From NCBI RefSeq assembly GCF_003977685.1, contig NZ_RYZH01000018.1, positions 1-64,000 of the forward strand: a stretch of 64,000 nt of DNA. The letters run 5' to 3'. This DNA is from Tautonia sociabilis (GTDB lineage Bacteria > Planctomycetota > Planctomycetia > Isosphaerales > Isosphaeraceae). This document shows positions 36,823 to 45,484 of this stretch, one piece after another (position 1 is the stretch's first letter; every line of letters begins with the position of its first letter). The position numbers and the translations under genes were made by a program. Below the pieces are notes generated by a model that saw only the letters and a list, made by a program, of their open reading frames with translations, had not been told where the DNA came from and ran no database searches.

Positions 36823-37896
36823 CGTCGGGACCTCCCTGGGGTGGATCGAGACAGGCGGCGGCGTCGATGCGACGGGAATTCGCAGCGACGGCCGATCGTA
36901 ACCGACCCGAGGCCGCCCCGGGAGGGACTCCCCAGCCCGCCAAGCCCTCGGAGGGCCGTCGAGCCGGGAATCGCACTCGCCTCGACTCAACCGGAGGCGG
37001 CGAGCCTCGCGTAACGATCGCTTCGCCCCCCTGGAAGGGATCGGAACCTCCGCCGTCCGCCGAGAGCGACGGGACCGATCCTTGAGCCAGGCGGGCCAAC
37101 CCACCGCGATCGGAGCGGTACGCTCGGATCCACGCCATGGCCGTCGCCGGAATCGTCGACCACAAGAAGGGTTATGGCGGCGAGTCGGAGGAAAATTGGC
37201 TTCGCTCCGCTCGGCACGCTCCTCCGATTCCCGCCGGAGATCGTCCGCACCGGGGGCGGCAGCACGCCGGCCCTTGATCCGCGATCGCCCATCCGCTCGC
37301 CGGGAGCAAGGCCGGAACCGGTGCGCGAATCGCGAACGACGCTGGTTCGCTGTTACGACATAGCCCAAAAGGGATTGCGGCGAACGGAACACCGCGCGAT
37401 GGGTTCGTTCGGCGCCCGACGCCGCGCACTCGGCAGGCAGCCTGTCCTCCATGAACCAGATCAGGAAGCGGAGAGCAGCGTTTTCGATCGCGGCGGTCAC
37501 AGCGAGAACCTCAAGAGTCGATGATTGCAATAAAAGTTGGATGCGGTTTTTGATTGGCGAATGCCGGTCCCTCGGGGCCGAGAGCGCCCGTCGGTATCGA
37601 TATCATCGAAGTGAGGAGGGGGGTTGCTCAGGAGGAGGGTTGAACGGGACCTGACGCACAAGTGGGTCGCGGAGGGATCGTCGGAGTGGGGAGGAGGTGC
37701 GATCGGTCCGCTGCCAGGAGGAGGGGAGCCGAGGGGAAGGGGAGGCGGAGGAGGAGGCCGGGAGGCGGGGAGGGGGATGATCGGAGACGACGACGCCCGG
37801 GATGCCGGACGGTGGGGAAACCGTCGGGCTCCCGGGCGGGAGGGGGGGCCGGGCGGAGGAGGAGGCCCGGCCTGGTCGGGGGAGCGGGGGATCGGG
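36823..37896. other. Gene-poor 1.07-kb region with a low-GC patch and a purine-rich tract
   Basis: No frame is convincing. Bases about 37340-37600 are clearly less GC-rich than the surroundings (for example GATTGCAATAAAAGTTGG at 37524-37541), which may mark foreign or decayed DNA. Bases about 37610-37900 are strongly purine-rich on the plus strand, with many GGAGG and GGGG runs. A hairpin GACGGT-GGGGAA-ACCGTC lies near 37808-37825, next to the 3' end of the second DUF1501 gene. Confidence 0.5.
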
Positions 37897-39255
37897 TCAG
37901 ATCAGCTCGTGGATGGGGGGCATGTCGACCGGGTACTGGGGACGGCCGGCGGGGTCGATGACGGTGTCCTTGGTGACGTCGATGCCGAGGCAGTGGTAGA
38001 GGGTGGCGAGGACTTCCTTGAAGTGGACGGGGCGCTCGACGGCCTGCTCCCCGAGGCGGTTGGTGGCGCCGATGACCTGGCCGGTCTTCAGGCCGCCGCC
38101 GCCGATCCAGGCGGCGCCGACCTGGGGCCAGTGGTCTCGGCCGGCCTGGTTGTTCACCTTCGGCGTGCGGCCGAATTCTCCCCAGGCGATGACGACGGTG
38201 TCGTCGAGCATGCCGCGGACCTCCAGGTCCTCGATCAGGGCGGAGAGGCACTGGTCGAGCTTGGAGCCGTGGTCGCGGACCAGGTCGAAGTTCTGGCCGT
38301 GGCTATCCCATCGGCCGTAGCTGAGGGTCACGCAGCGGACGCCGGCCTCGACGAGCCGGCGGGCCATCAGGAGCTGGTCGTTGACGGTCGGGGCGCCGTC
38401 GTACTGGTACTTGTACGGTTTGCCGTCGCCGTACCTCTCCCGGACGCGGGGGTCCTCCTTGGAGAGGTCGAGGGCGTCGACGAGCTTGCTGGAGCTGAGC
38501 ACGTCGAAGGCCAGGGCGGTGGCTGAATCGACTCCCTCGAGGGCGCCGCTGGCGTCGACCTCGCGGCGGAGGGAGTCGAAGCTGGAGAGCAGGGCGCGGC
38601 GGTCGGCGAGGCGCTCGGCGGTGATGCCGTTGAGGGTCATGTTCTGGAGGGCCGAGCCGTCAGGCTTGAACGCGGCAAAGGCCGGCCCGAGAAAGCCGGG
38701 GGCGCCCGGGTCGCTCCAGGGGACGTGCCGAGTGGTTTCGGCCAGGCCGACGAAGGGAGGAACGGCGGGGTCGACCGGGCCGTGCATCTTGCTGACGAAC
38801 GAGCCGATGCTGGGCCAGCCGCCGATGGCCTGCTGGTCGTCGAACTTGTAGCCGGCGTTGCACTGGTACAGGTCATGCCGGCCGGTGGCGCCGACGACCG
38901 ATCGGATCAGGGCGGCGCGGTCCATCAGGCCGGCGAGCTTCGGGAAGCACTCGCCAACGAAGATGCCCGGGACGTTCGTCTCGATCGGCTTGAACTCTCC
39001 CCGAATCTCCTCGGGGGCGTCGGGCTTCAGATCCCACATGTCCTGGTGGGGAGGGCCGCCGGCGAGGAAGATGTTGATGACGGCCTTGTGCCGCTTCGGG
39101 GGAACGCCGGCGCGCCGGCCGGCCTCTTCCGCCCGGAGGATGTCCGGAAGCGTCACCAGGCTCGACCCGAAGGCCAGGCCGCCGATCTTCAGGAACCCGC
39201 GCCGGCTGATGCCGTCGCAGAATCCGCCGGTCTTTCGCCCGAAGATCGTCAGCAT
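37897..39255 (-). CDS. DUF1501 domain protein, exported
   Basis: A 452-residue DUF1501 protein. It begins MLTIFGRKTGGFCDGISRRGFLKIGGLAFG, the common start of this subfamily, with a Tat-like motif (SRRGFLKIGG). Hallmarks are VINIFLAGGPPHQDMWDLKPDAP near residue 60, RHDLYQCNAGY near 125, VIAWGEFGRTP near 370, and GRDHWPQVGAAWIGGGGLKTGQVIGATN. Unlike the first DUF1501 gene in the window, it has no DUF1553 or cytochrome partner next to it. A good sigma70-like promoter lies about 110 bases upstream. Divergent from the sulfatase. Confidence 0.93.
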   Translation of the reverse strand: MLTIFGRKTGGFCDGISRRGFLKIGGLAFGSSLVTLPDILRAEEAGRRAGVPPKRHKAVINIFLAGGPPHQDMWDLKPDAPEEIRGEFKPIETNVPGIFVGECFPKLAGLMDRAALIRSVVGATGRHDLYQCNAGYKFDDQQAIGGWPSIGSFVSKMHGPVDPAVPPFVGLAETTRHVPWSDPGAPGFLGPAFAAFKPDGSALQNMTLNGITAERLADRRALLSSFDSLRREVDASGALEGVDSATALAFDVLSSSKLVDALDLSKEDPRVRERYGDGKPYKYQYDGAPTVNDQLLMARRLVEAGVRCVTLSYGRWDSHGQNFDLVRDHGSKLDQCLSALIEDLEVRGMLDDTVVIAWGEFGRTPKVNNQAGRDHWPQVGAAWIGGGGLKTGQVIGATNRLGEQAVERPVHFKEVLATLYHCLGIDVTKDTVIDPAGRPQYPVDMPPIHELI

Positions 39256-39559
39256 GGGAATACTCCCCTGTGGAATTGGCGGTTCGGCTTCCGGGCCAAG
39301 GGCCCGGGAGCGTCGATCCGTTCCCCTGTCGCCAGATCGCGACGCCGGGTGTCTCATCACGCTGTTTAACCGTTATTGGACCGAATGTCAATCATTGAGT
39401 CGCAAATCAGGAGCGCACCGCGACGATCGGCACCGGGGAAGCGGTGGGGGAAACCGGGGCGATTGCAGCTCGGAGGCGCGCCTTCTATGGTGGGGGCGAT
39501 CGGAGACGTCGGGCTCCCGGGGGAGCGGGGGCCGTCGTGGTCTTTGGGGAGGTCGAGCG
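39256..39559. other. Divergent intergenic region between DUF1501 and sulfatase genes
   Basis: Lower-GC sequence at 39355-39410 carries the minus-strand promoter annotated below. The sulfatase has a clear GGGGAGG binding site but I saw no convincing plus-strand promoter. Confidence 0.5.
39363..39391 (-). promoter_or_regulatory. Sigma70-like promoter of the second DUF1501 gene
   Basis: On the minus strand TTGACA (39391-39386) is followed after exactly 17 bases by TAAACA (39368-39363), inside an AT-rich patch. It predicts a 5' leader of about 100 bases before the ATG at 39255. Confidence 0.65.
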
Positions 39560-40996
39560 ATGGGCAATGGAAGGGGGAGGGGCCCTTGGCTGGCCGTGAT
39601 CCTGGCGGTGGCGGTGTTCGGGGAGGGGGCCGGGATCTCGAAGGGGAAGACGGGACCTCTCGACGACCGGCCGAACGTCGTGTTCATCCTGGCGGATGAC
39701 CTGGGATGGACCGACCTGCATTGCTTCGGGAGCGGTTACTACCGGACCCCGAACCTCGACCGCTTGGCGGCGGAGGGGATGGTCTTCCGGGCCGGTTATT
39801 CGTGCGGGCCGAACTGCCAGCCGACCCGGGCGGCGCTGATGAGCGGCCAGTACGGGCCGAGGACGGGGGTGTACACCGTTGGTTCCCGAGATCGGTTCGC
39901 CTGGAGGACTCGACCGCTGGAGCCCCCGGAGAACGTCCTGGAGCTCGATCCGGGGGTGGTGACGGTGGCCGAGGCGTTGAAGGCGGCGGGCTACGTCACC
40001 GGAATCTTCGGGAAGTGGCACCTGGGGAAGCGGGAGGCGTGCCTCCCGCCGGCGCAGGGGTTCGACGAGGCGATCATCAGCCAGGGGAAGCATTTCGACT
40101 TCGAGACGACTCCTCCGGTGGCGGTCCCGGAGGGGACCTACCTGGCCGACTTCCTGACGGATCGGGCGGTCGACTTCATCGAACGGCACGCGGACGAGCC
40201 GTTCTTCCTGTACCTGCCTCATTTCGTCGTCCATAGCCCGATCGAGGCCAAGGAGGACCTGATCCGACGGTTCCGGTCGCTCCCGAGGGCGGGAGGGCAC
40301 CGCAACCCGACCTACGCGGCGATGATCGCCAGCCTGGACGAGAGCGTCGGCCGGGTGCTGGAGGCGATCGACGAGGAGGGGATCCGGGATCGGACGCTGG
40401 TGATCTTCTCGTCGGACAACGGCGGGGGGGGGGGCTACGAGGCGGCGGGGATCTCCGGAATACGGGAGGTCACGACGAACGCCCCGCTCCGGAGCGGCAA
40501 GGGGAGCCTGTATGAGGGAGGGATCCGGGTCCCCTGGATCTTCCGATGGCCGGGGACGATCGCGGCGGGATCGGAGAGCGTCGAGCCGATCCTCAGCGTC
40601 GATCTGTATCCGACGCTCCTCGAACTGGCCGGGGGCGATCCCCCGGCCGGACAGCCGCTGGACGGGGAAAACCTGGTGCCGATGCTGACCGGCAAGGCCG
40701 ACTCGATCGATCGACCGGCCCTGTTCTGGCACTTCCCGGGCTACCTGGGAGCGGGCCAGGGGCAGTGGCGGACCACCCCGGTGAGCGTGATCCGATCGGG
40801 GGACCTGAAGCTGTTGCAGTTCTTGGAGCACGGGACGATCGAGCTGTACGACCTGGCCCGGGATCTCGGCGAATCGCGCAACCTGGCCGGCGAGCGTCCC
40901 GAGGAGGTGAAGCGGTTGCTCGAGGAGCTGGACGCCTGGCGAGCCCGGGTCGGGGCCCCCCTTCCGGGTCCGAACCGGGAGGGCGAGAGCCGCTGA
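39560..40996 (+). CDS. Sulfatase, type I (S1 family), exported
   Basis: A 478-residue sulfatase with an N-terminal signal peptide (GPWLAVILAVAVFGEGAG). The first metal ligands are D46-D47 in FILADDLGW. The formylglycine motif is C86-Q-P-T-R90 followed by AALMSGQYGPRTG, fitting C-x-(P/A)-x-R, so the enzyme should be active if a maturase is present in the cell. Further marks are IFGKWHLGK, VIFSSDNGG and LRSGKGSLYEGGIRVPW. It hydrolyses sulfate esters, probably of algal or animal polysaccharides. No maturase gene is nearby. GGGGAGG precedes the ATG. Confidence 0.94.
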   Translation: MGNGRGRGPWLAVILAVAVFGEGAGISKGKTGPLDDRPNVVFILADDLGWTDLHCFGSGYYRTPNLDRLAAEGMVFRAGYSCGPNCQPTRAALMSGQYGPRTGVYTVGSRDRFAWRTRPLEPPENVLELDPGVVTVAEALKAAGYVTGIFGKWHLGKREACLPPAQGFDEAIISQGKHFDFETTPPVAVPEGTYLADFLTDRAVDFIERHADEPFFLYLPHFVVHSPIEAKEDLIRRFRSLPRAGGHRNPTYAAMIASLDESVGRVLEAIDEEGIRDRTLVIFSSDNGGGGGYEAAGISGIREVTTNAPLRSGKGSLYEGGIRVPWIFRWPGTIAAGSESVEPILSVDLYPTLLELAGGDPPAGQPLDGENLVPMLTGKADSIDRPALFWHFPGYLGAGQGQWRTTPVSVIRSGDLKLLQFLEHGTIELYDLARDLGESRNLAGERPEEVKRLLEELDAWRARVGAPLPGPNREGESR

Positions 40997-41357
40997 TCGG
41001 ATCGAAGCGGTCAGGTTGACTCCCCGGCGATTGGGCCCTCAGAGGGGGTCGAGGCCGTCGGGAAGGTCGAACGCTCGGCGAAGCTCGGGGCAACGGTCCT
41101 CGAACAGCCGGTCGTCGTTCTGGCGGATGGAGCAGCGCGGCAAGTGGCCAGGACGGGCGCTGCCCACCCGTCTTGTTCGGCGAGCGCGGTCCTACGCGGA
41201 GCGTAGTGCGGCGCTCGCGACGGGATGCCTGTGAACTCGATTCCCCGGGGTCGCCCCAAAGTAACGGCGGACGGTCGCTGCGAGGCGGCCGGTCGGCTCA
41301 CCCGCTTGGGGCGCCGCTGCTGTCCGAAGGCCAGGGCAGGGGGGGAGTGTCCATCCG
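40997..41357. other. Intergenic region between convergent genes, with a gene relic and a structured palindrome
   Basis: On the minus strand a frame ending at 41039 gives a protein-like end, PRCSIRQNDDRLFEDRCPEL followed by RRAFDLPDGLDPL, with no start or larger body; it may be the decayed tail of an unknown gene. The large hairpin at 41180-41218 lies directly upstream of it. Confidence 0.4.
41180..41218. repeat. 39-base palindromic element (REP-like hairpin)
   Basis: GCGAGCGC (41180-41187) pairs with GCGCTCGC (41211-41218), and CTACGC (41192-41197) pairs with GCGTAG (41201-41206) around a GGA loop, leaving a symmetric 4 by 4 internal loop. The architecture resembles REP/BIME-type palindromes or transposon ends. 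No transposase is adjacent. Confidence 0.55.
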
Positions 41358-42626
41358 TCAAGGTGATTCGGCGTCGATGAGCGAGGGCTGCGAGGCGCCG
41401 GGGAGGAAGCCTCGGAGCAGGGCGAGCATCTCCCGGGCGTTGGGGATTTCCTTGAAGCGGAGGATCGGGCCGCTGAGGTTGGTGGCGGCCCCCTCGTCGA
41501 CTTTCATGGAGTCGGAGATGGCCAGCAGGTAGCGGGAGGGGCCGTGGGTAGGCAGGACTCGGAGGAGGCGCTCCAGGGCCGATCGCTTCCAGAAGCCGAG
41601 GATCTCGACCAGGACATCGGTGCCAGTGGGGGTGTGGACGAACGTGTAGTCGGGGACCCAGACCCCGTCGCGGCCGAGGTCGACCAGCTCGGAGGATTCG
41701 AGGACCTCCCAGTCGGGGGCGACCTGGCGGAAGCGGTCGAGGAAGGCGGCGATCTCAGCCGGGACGTACTGGCCGGTGTCCTGGTAGTGGGAGACGAGGC
41801 CGTCGGAGGAGTCGAGGTGGAAGGTGCGGTGCTCCTTCTTTGGGCCCCAGCGCAGCTCGGCGTCGAGGCGGAAGTCGGAGCAGAGCAGCAGGGCGGGCAG
41901 GAACAGGGCCATCTGGAGCCCGTAGCGTTGCGTCGCCAGGAAGAGGCTGAGCGGGCCGTCGAGGGAGAAGGTGTAGCCGGAGGCCATCGAGCCGGTCACC
42001 TGGTAGAGCAGGCGGTGGAACTTCAGGAACCGGAAGAGTTGACGGTACCGGGAGGGCCGCTCTCCCCGGACCTCGACGTCGAGCCGGACGGAGCGGAGCA
42101 GGATCGCCTGGGCCAGCGCGACGTTGTAGCGGTCGATCAGGCCGACCGCCGAGAGGCCGTCGAAGGAGAGCAGGCGGTTCTCCTCCTTCAGGTCGGCGAA
42201 CATGGCCGAGACGAGCTGTTCCGGGGGCAGGCCCAGCTCCCGGGAGACGTCGGCCAGGACCTCGTCGCGCCGGAAGGGCTCACGGCACCCGGGTTTGGAG
42301 GAGCCCGCCAGGACGCGGCGCCGCTTGGCGGCGGCGGTGAAGACCTTCTCCCGGATGGTCTCGGGAGGGATGTCGGCCACGACCTCGAACTCGGCGCGGT
42401 CTTCCAGCACCTTGGCCAGTCCCTGGTGGACGAGCGAGGACATCCCCTTGCCGACGACCGCCTCGATCTCCGAGGCGATCTCGCCCCGGGTCAGGCCCAC
42501 GCCCTCCCGGAAGATGAGGAGCAGGCTCTCGGCGACCTCCAGCCAATAGGGATTGTCCCGGTCGAGGTACTGCGGGATGACCCGGTTCTTGGAGATCCGC
42601 ACGCGGACGAGGTTGCCGGTGAGCAT
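41358..42626 (-). CDS. DUF790 (Bax1-like) nuclease family protein
   Basis: A 422-residue protein of the DUF790 family. In archaea this is Bax1, a structure-specific nuclease that partners the XPB helicase in DNA repair. The N terminus (MLTGNLVRVRISKNRVIPQYLD) and the central LFRFLKFHRLLYQV are typical. The C-terminal nuclease-like part has WVPDYTFVHTPTGTDVLVEILGFW, where D and E could form the PD-(D/E)XK site, followed by ERLLRVLPTHGPSRYLLAIS. The usual XPB helicase gene is not beside it in this window: the upstream neighbour is a lipoprotein and the downstream neighbour a convergent sulfatase. Confidence 0.85.
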   Translation of the reverse strand: MLTGNLVRVRISKNRVIPQYLDRDNPYWLEVAESLLLIFREGVGLTRGEIASEIEAVVGKGMSSLVHQGLAKVLEDRAEFEVVADIPPETIREKVFTAAAKRRRVLAGSSKPGCREPFRRDEVLADVSRELGLPPEQLVSAMFADLKEENRLLSFDGLSAVGLIDRYNVALAQAILLRSVRLDVEVRGERPSRYRQLFRFLKFHRLLYQVTGSMASGYTFSLDGPLSLFLATQRYGLQMALFLPALLLCSDFRLDAELRWGPKKEHRTFHLDSSDGLVSHYQDTGQYVPAEIAAFLDRFRQVAPDWEVLESSELVDLGRDGVWVPDYTFVHTPTGTDVLVEILGFWKRSALERLLRVLPTHGPSRYLLAISDSMKVDEGAATNLSGPILRFKEIPNAREMLALLRGFLPGASQPSLIDAESP

Positions 42627-42720
42627 CGGGGGGGCATCCCGGGAGTTGGCTCGGTTGAGTCATCGCGCCGATCGACCCACCCGAGGGGTTCCAGAACGCT
42701 TGTCGCCGGCCCGATCAGGC

Positions 42721-43176
42721 TCAGCCCGAACCGGGCGAACACGGCTCGGAGACGGGAGCCCATCCCCGACGATGGTACTCCATCCAACCGAGCCGGCGGA
42801 ATGGTCGGACGTCCAGGAGCCAGTGGCCGAGGAGGCTGCGGCGAGGGGAAACGCGGTCGGGGGTGCCGGCGGCGGGGCCGGAAGGGATGAGGGAGCCGGA
42901 GGCGTCGTAGGCACACTGGTTGCCGGCGACGGGATCGGTGTCGGGGTCGAAGAGGCGGTAGGACACCCGGGCGCCGGGGTGGTAGCGCTCGGTGGCTCGG
43001 TCCGGATCGCGGTCAATCGCGATCCGGGGATGCTCGGCCGGCAGGAGGGCCAGGTCGCCGACCGCGCAGGGGCAGGGGACGACGCGATCGGCCAGTGGGC
43101 GGCGCGGGCCGGCGGCGGCGCAGCCGGGGAGGGCGGTCAGGGCCAGGGTCGTGACGAGCATCCGGCTCGAGAGCAT
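42721..43176 (-). CDS. Lipoprotein of unknown function
   Basis: A 151-residue protein with a lipoprotein signal: MLVTTLALTALPGC, lipobox LPGC with cysteine at residue 19. The mature part is compact and tryptophan-rich at the end (LGHWLLDVRPFRRLGWMEYHRRGWAP), with HPGARVSYRLFDPDTDPVAGN before it. GAGGGGATCTCCG precedes the ATG. I do not recognise a named family. It sits between hemW and the Bax1-like gene on the same strand. Confidence 0.75.
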   Translation of the reverse strand: MLSSRMLVTTLALTALPGCAAAGPRRPLADRVVPCPCAVGDLALLPAEHPRIAIDRDPDRATERYHPGARVSYRLFDPDTDPVAGNQCAYDASGSLIPSGPAAGTPDRVSPRRSLLGHWLLDVRPFRRLGWMEYHRRGWAPVSEPCSPGSG

Positions 43177-43229
43177 CGGAGATCCCCTCCTGGGGCGGAA
43201 TCGGGCCCGGGAGTCCTCCCGGGACGCCG

Positions 43230-44411
43230 TCAGAGCAGGTCGCTCATCACCGTATCGGCCAGGAAGAGGCCGGACCTGGTGAGCCGGACGCGACGGCCGT
43301 CATCCTCGAGCCAGCCTCGGGAACAGGAGCGCCGGAGCGACGGGCCGCAGAGGGCGTCGAGGTCGAAGCCGGTGCGGAGGCGGAAGTCCTCGCGGTCGAT
43401 TCCGATCGCGGTGCGGCGGAGCATGAGCACGGCCGTCTCTCGGGCTCGGGCCTCCGGGTCGAGGCGCTCAACCGGGCCGGTGGCGTCCTGGCCGGACTCG
43501 ATCCGGCGGAGGTAGGCGGGCAGGTCCCGGGTGTTGACGGATCGGACGCCAGCGACATAGCGGGCGGCCCCGAGGCCGAAGCCGTAGTAGGCGTCGTTGG
43601 CCCAGTAGACGAGGTTGTGCCGGGACTCGTGCCCGGGGCGGGCGAAGTTGGAAATCTCGTACTGGAGCAGGCCGGCGGCCGAGAGCCGGTCGATCGTCTC
43701 GGCGTACATGGCGTGCTCGACCTCCTCGTCGACCGGCCGGACGAGCCCGTCGAGCCGCCGCTTCCACAGCGACGTGCCCTTCTCGAAGACCAGGCCGTAG
43801 CAGGACAGGTGGGAAGGGCCGAGCGCCAGGGCGCGGTCGAGGTCGTCCCGCCACTGATCGAGCGTTGAACCGGGGGCGCCGAAGATCAGGTCGAGCGACC
43901 AGCGGTCGAAGCGGGGGGCAATCAGCGCGACGGCCCGGCTTACGTCGTCGGGGTCGTGGTTGCGCTCCAGCGCCCGGAGCGAGGAGGGCTGGAAGGACTG
44001 GGCGCCCAGGCTGATCCGGTTGACTCCTCCCGAGGCCAGGGCGTCGACCTTGTCGGGGTCGAGGGTGCCTGGGTTGGCCTCGACGGTCCATTCGCCGTCG
44101 TCCAAGAGGGGGAACCACCGGGCGATGGTCGCCAGCAACCGGGAGAGCTGGTCCGCGTTGAGCCGGGTGGGCGTGCCGCCGCCGATGAAGAGGGAAGCGA
44201 CCGGGCGGGGGCCGTCGAGGGCCAGCTCCAGTTCGGCGGCGAGGGCGTCAAGGTAGCGGTTGGCGAGGTGATCGGCGCCGGCGAGCGAGGCGAAGTCGCA
44301 GTAGCCGCACTTGTGGGCGCAGAAGGGGATGTGGATGTACGCGGCCCGGGGCCGGATCCAGGGGGGATCGGCCGGGCAGGAGCGGTCGATCGGGGCGAGG
44401 ACGACGGTCAT
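43230..44411 (-). CDS. hemW: Radical SAM protein HemW (heme chaperone)
   Basis: A 393-residue HemW-type protein. The radical SAM cluster motif is C-x3-C-x2-C in IHIPFCAHKCGYCDF near residue 31. Further marks are SLFIGGGTPTRL, VEANPGTLDPDKV, RISLGAQSFQP, LDLIFGAPGSTLDQW, YEISNFARPGHESRHNLVYW, all as in HemW, and a C-terminal HemN-like domain. HemW inserts heme into respiratory proteins rather than acting as the oxygen-independent coproporphyrinogen oxidase HemN, which has a different CxxxCxxCxC motif. It precedes the lipoprotein gene and follows the NifU-like gene. Confidence 0.93.
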   Translation of the reverse strand: MTVVLAPIDRSCPADPPWIRPRAAYIHIPFCAHKCGYCDFASLAGADHLANRYLDALAAELELALDGPRPVASLFIGGGTPTRLNADQLSRLLATIARWFPLLDDGEWTVEANPGTLDPDKVDALASGGVNRISLGAQSFQPSSLRALERNHDPDDVSRAVALIAPRFDRWSLDLIFGAPGSTLDQWRDDLDRALALGPSHLSCYGLVFEKGTSLWKRRLDGLVRPVDEEVEHAMYAETIDRLSAAGLLQYEISNFARPGHESRHNLVYWANDAYYGFGLGAARYVAGVRSVNTRDLPAYLRRIESGQDATGPVERLDPEARARETAVLMLRRTAIGIDREDFRLRTGFDLDALCGPSLRRSCSRGWLEDDGRRVRLTRSGLFLADTVMSDLL

Positions 44412-44552
44412 CGACGGCGGATCCCCGGGGACGAGGGGAGAGGGAAGGCGGCCCCGGGGTGGAACTCGGCCGGCCCCCGGGGTCGGAGCGGAGCCGGCGG
44501 CAGGGCCGACGCGGTCTTCCGGCAGGTCGGGGCGGTCGATCGGCCGTCGGGC

Positions 44553-44831
44553 TCAGGGGACCGGTTCGAGGAACCGGACCTCGGGGATCTGGGCTTTGAC
44601 CGCGGCTTCGATCCGCATCGCCAGGGCGATCGCCGCTGAGGAGCAGCCCTGGCAGACGCCGGAGAGGCGGATCTGGACAATCCGGTCCTCGTCGACGCCG
44701 ACAAGTTCGACATCACCGCCGTCGGCCCGCAACTCGGGGCGGACGTCCCGATCGAGCACCTCCTCGATCCGAAGCCGCAGGGCATGGCGGGGGTCCGGAT
44801 CGGAGGAGGTGGGGGGATGGGTGGATTTCAT
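44553..44831 (-). CDS. NifU C-terminal domain (Nfu-type) iron-sulfur scaffold protein
   Basis: A 92-residue single-domain Nfu protein. It has VRPELRADGGDVELVGVDE and the cluster-binding LSGVCQGCSSAAIAL with CxxC near residue 60. Nfu proteins hold and deliver 4Fe-4S clusters in the cytoplasm, and its place upstream of hemW, itself a 4Fe-4S enzyme, fits a shared role in metal-cofactor delivery. Length is typical of the stand-alone domain. Confidence 0.93.
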   Translation of the reverse strand: MKSTHPPTSSDPDPRHALRLRIEEVLDRDVRPELRADGGDVELVGVDEDRIVQIRLSGVCQGCSSAAIALAMRIEAAVKAQIPEVRFLEPVP

Positions 44832-44889
44832 CCGGGCGATTCCTCCGCCGGGGGGCGCCGGGCGGGGAGGGGTTCATCGCAAGGGTCGC

Positions 44890-45285
44890 TCAGTATCGGT
44901 CGTAGCCGCCGCCCCCGCCGTAGCCGCCGCCCCCGCCGTAGCCGCCGCCCCCGCCGTAGCCGCCGCCCCCGCCGTAGCCGCCCCGGCCGCCACCGCCGCC
45001 GTAGCCGCCCCGGCCGCCGCCATTGCCGCCTCCCGGGGTGCGCGGGCGGGCCTCGTTGACGGTCAGGCGGCGACCCGCATGGTCCTGGCCATCGAGGGCC
45101 GAGATGGCGTTGTCGGCCTCGTCGTCGTTGTCCATCTCGACGAAGCCGAAGCCGCGGCTCCGGTTCGTCTCCCGGTCCTTCAGGACCTGGGCGGAGCGGA
45201 CCGAACCATATTGCTCGAAGAGGGCGAGCAGGTCCGCATCATTGACCGAGTAGGCTAGGTTTCCGACGTAGAGTCGCTTCGCCAT
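44890..45285 (-). CDS. Glycine-rich RNA-binding (RRM) protein
   Basis: A 131-residue protein. Residues 1-80 form one RRM: RNP2 is LYVGNL near residue 5 and RNP1 is RGFGFVEM near residue 45. Residues 85-131 are a Gly/Tyr tail with GGGGGY repeats encoded by 18-base tandem DNA repeats, like plant and cyanobacterial glycine-rich RNA-binding proteins. It probably acts as an RNA chaperone, often cold-inducible. The long leader of about 200 bases and its palindromes suggest post-transcriptional control. Start at 45285 matches the family. Confidence 0.93.
   Translation of the reverse strand: MAKRLYVGNLAYSVNDADLLALFEQYGSVRSAQVLKDRETNRSRGFGFVEMDNDDEADNAISALDGQDHAGRRLTVNEARPRTPGGGNGGGRGGYGGGGGRGGYGGGGGYGGGGGYGGGGGYGGGGGYDRY
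44902..45018 (-). repeat. 18-base tandem repeats coding GGGGGY
   Basis: Four perfect copies of the 18-base unit GTAGCCGCCGCCCCCGCC lie at 44902-44973, followed by degenerate copies to 45018. They lie in frame in the RRM gene, so copy changes lengthen or shorten the glycine-rich tail by six residues without a frameshift. Confidence 0.85.
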
Positions 45286-45484
45286 GACGTTCGCCTGGGC
45301 TGGGACAGGCTCTCCACCGATCGCAAACGGAGAAGGGAAACTGGAGGTGCTGGGCACCGTGAGGGGCCCGGCGCGGGACGGATAGGGTTGCGAAGTCATG
45401 ACGTCGTCAACGCGATCCGACGCTCCTCCCGACCGACAGCGGGGAGGTCCTCCCCGCGATGCCCTCCACAGCCGGATTCGCTAC

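Noticed and set aside
36823..37530. Upstream extension of the NHL-repeat protein
   Set aside because: The Tat motif and GGAGG site mark the start at 36822; the extension is arginine-rich and not conserved-looking.
37451..37654. Small plus-strand frame in the low-GC patch
   Set aside because: No ribosome binding site and no recognisable family; kept only as part of the low-GC observation.
44902..44973. CRISPR-like tandem repeat
   Set aside because: The units are contiguous without spacers and lie in frame in a glycine-rich coding tail.
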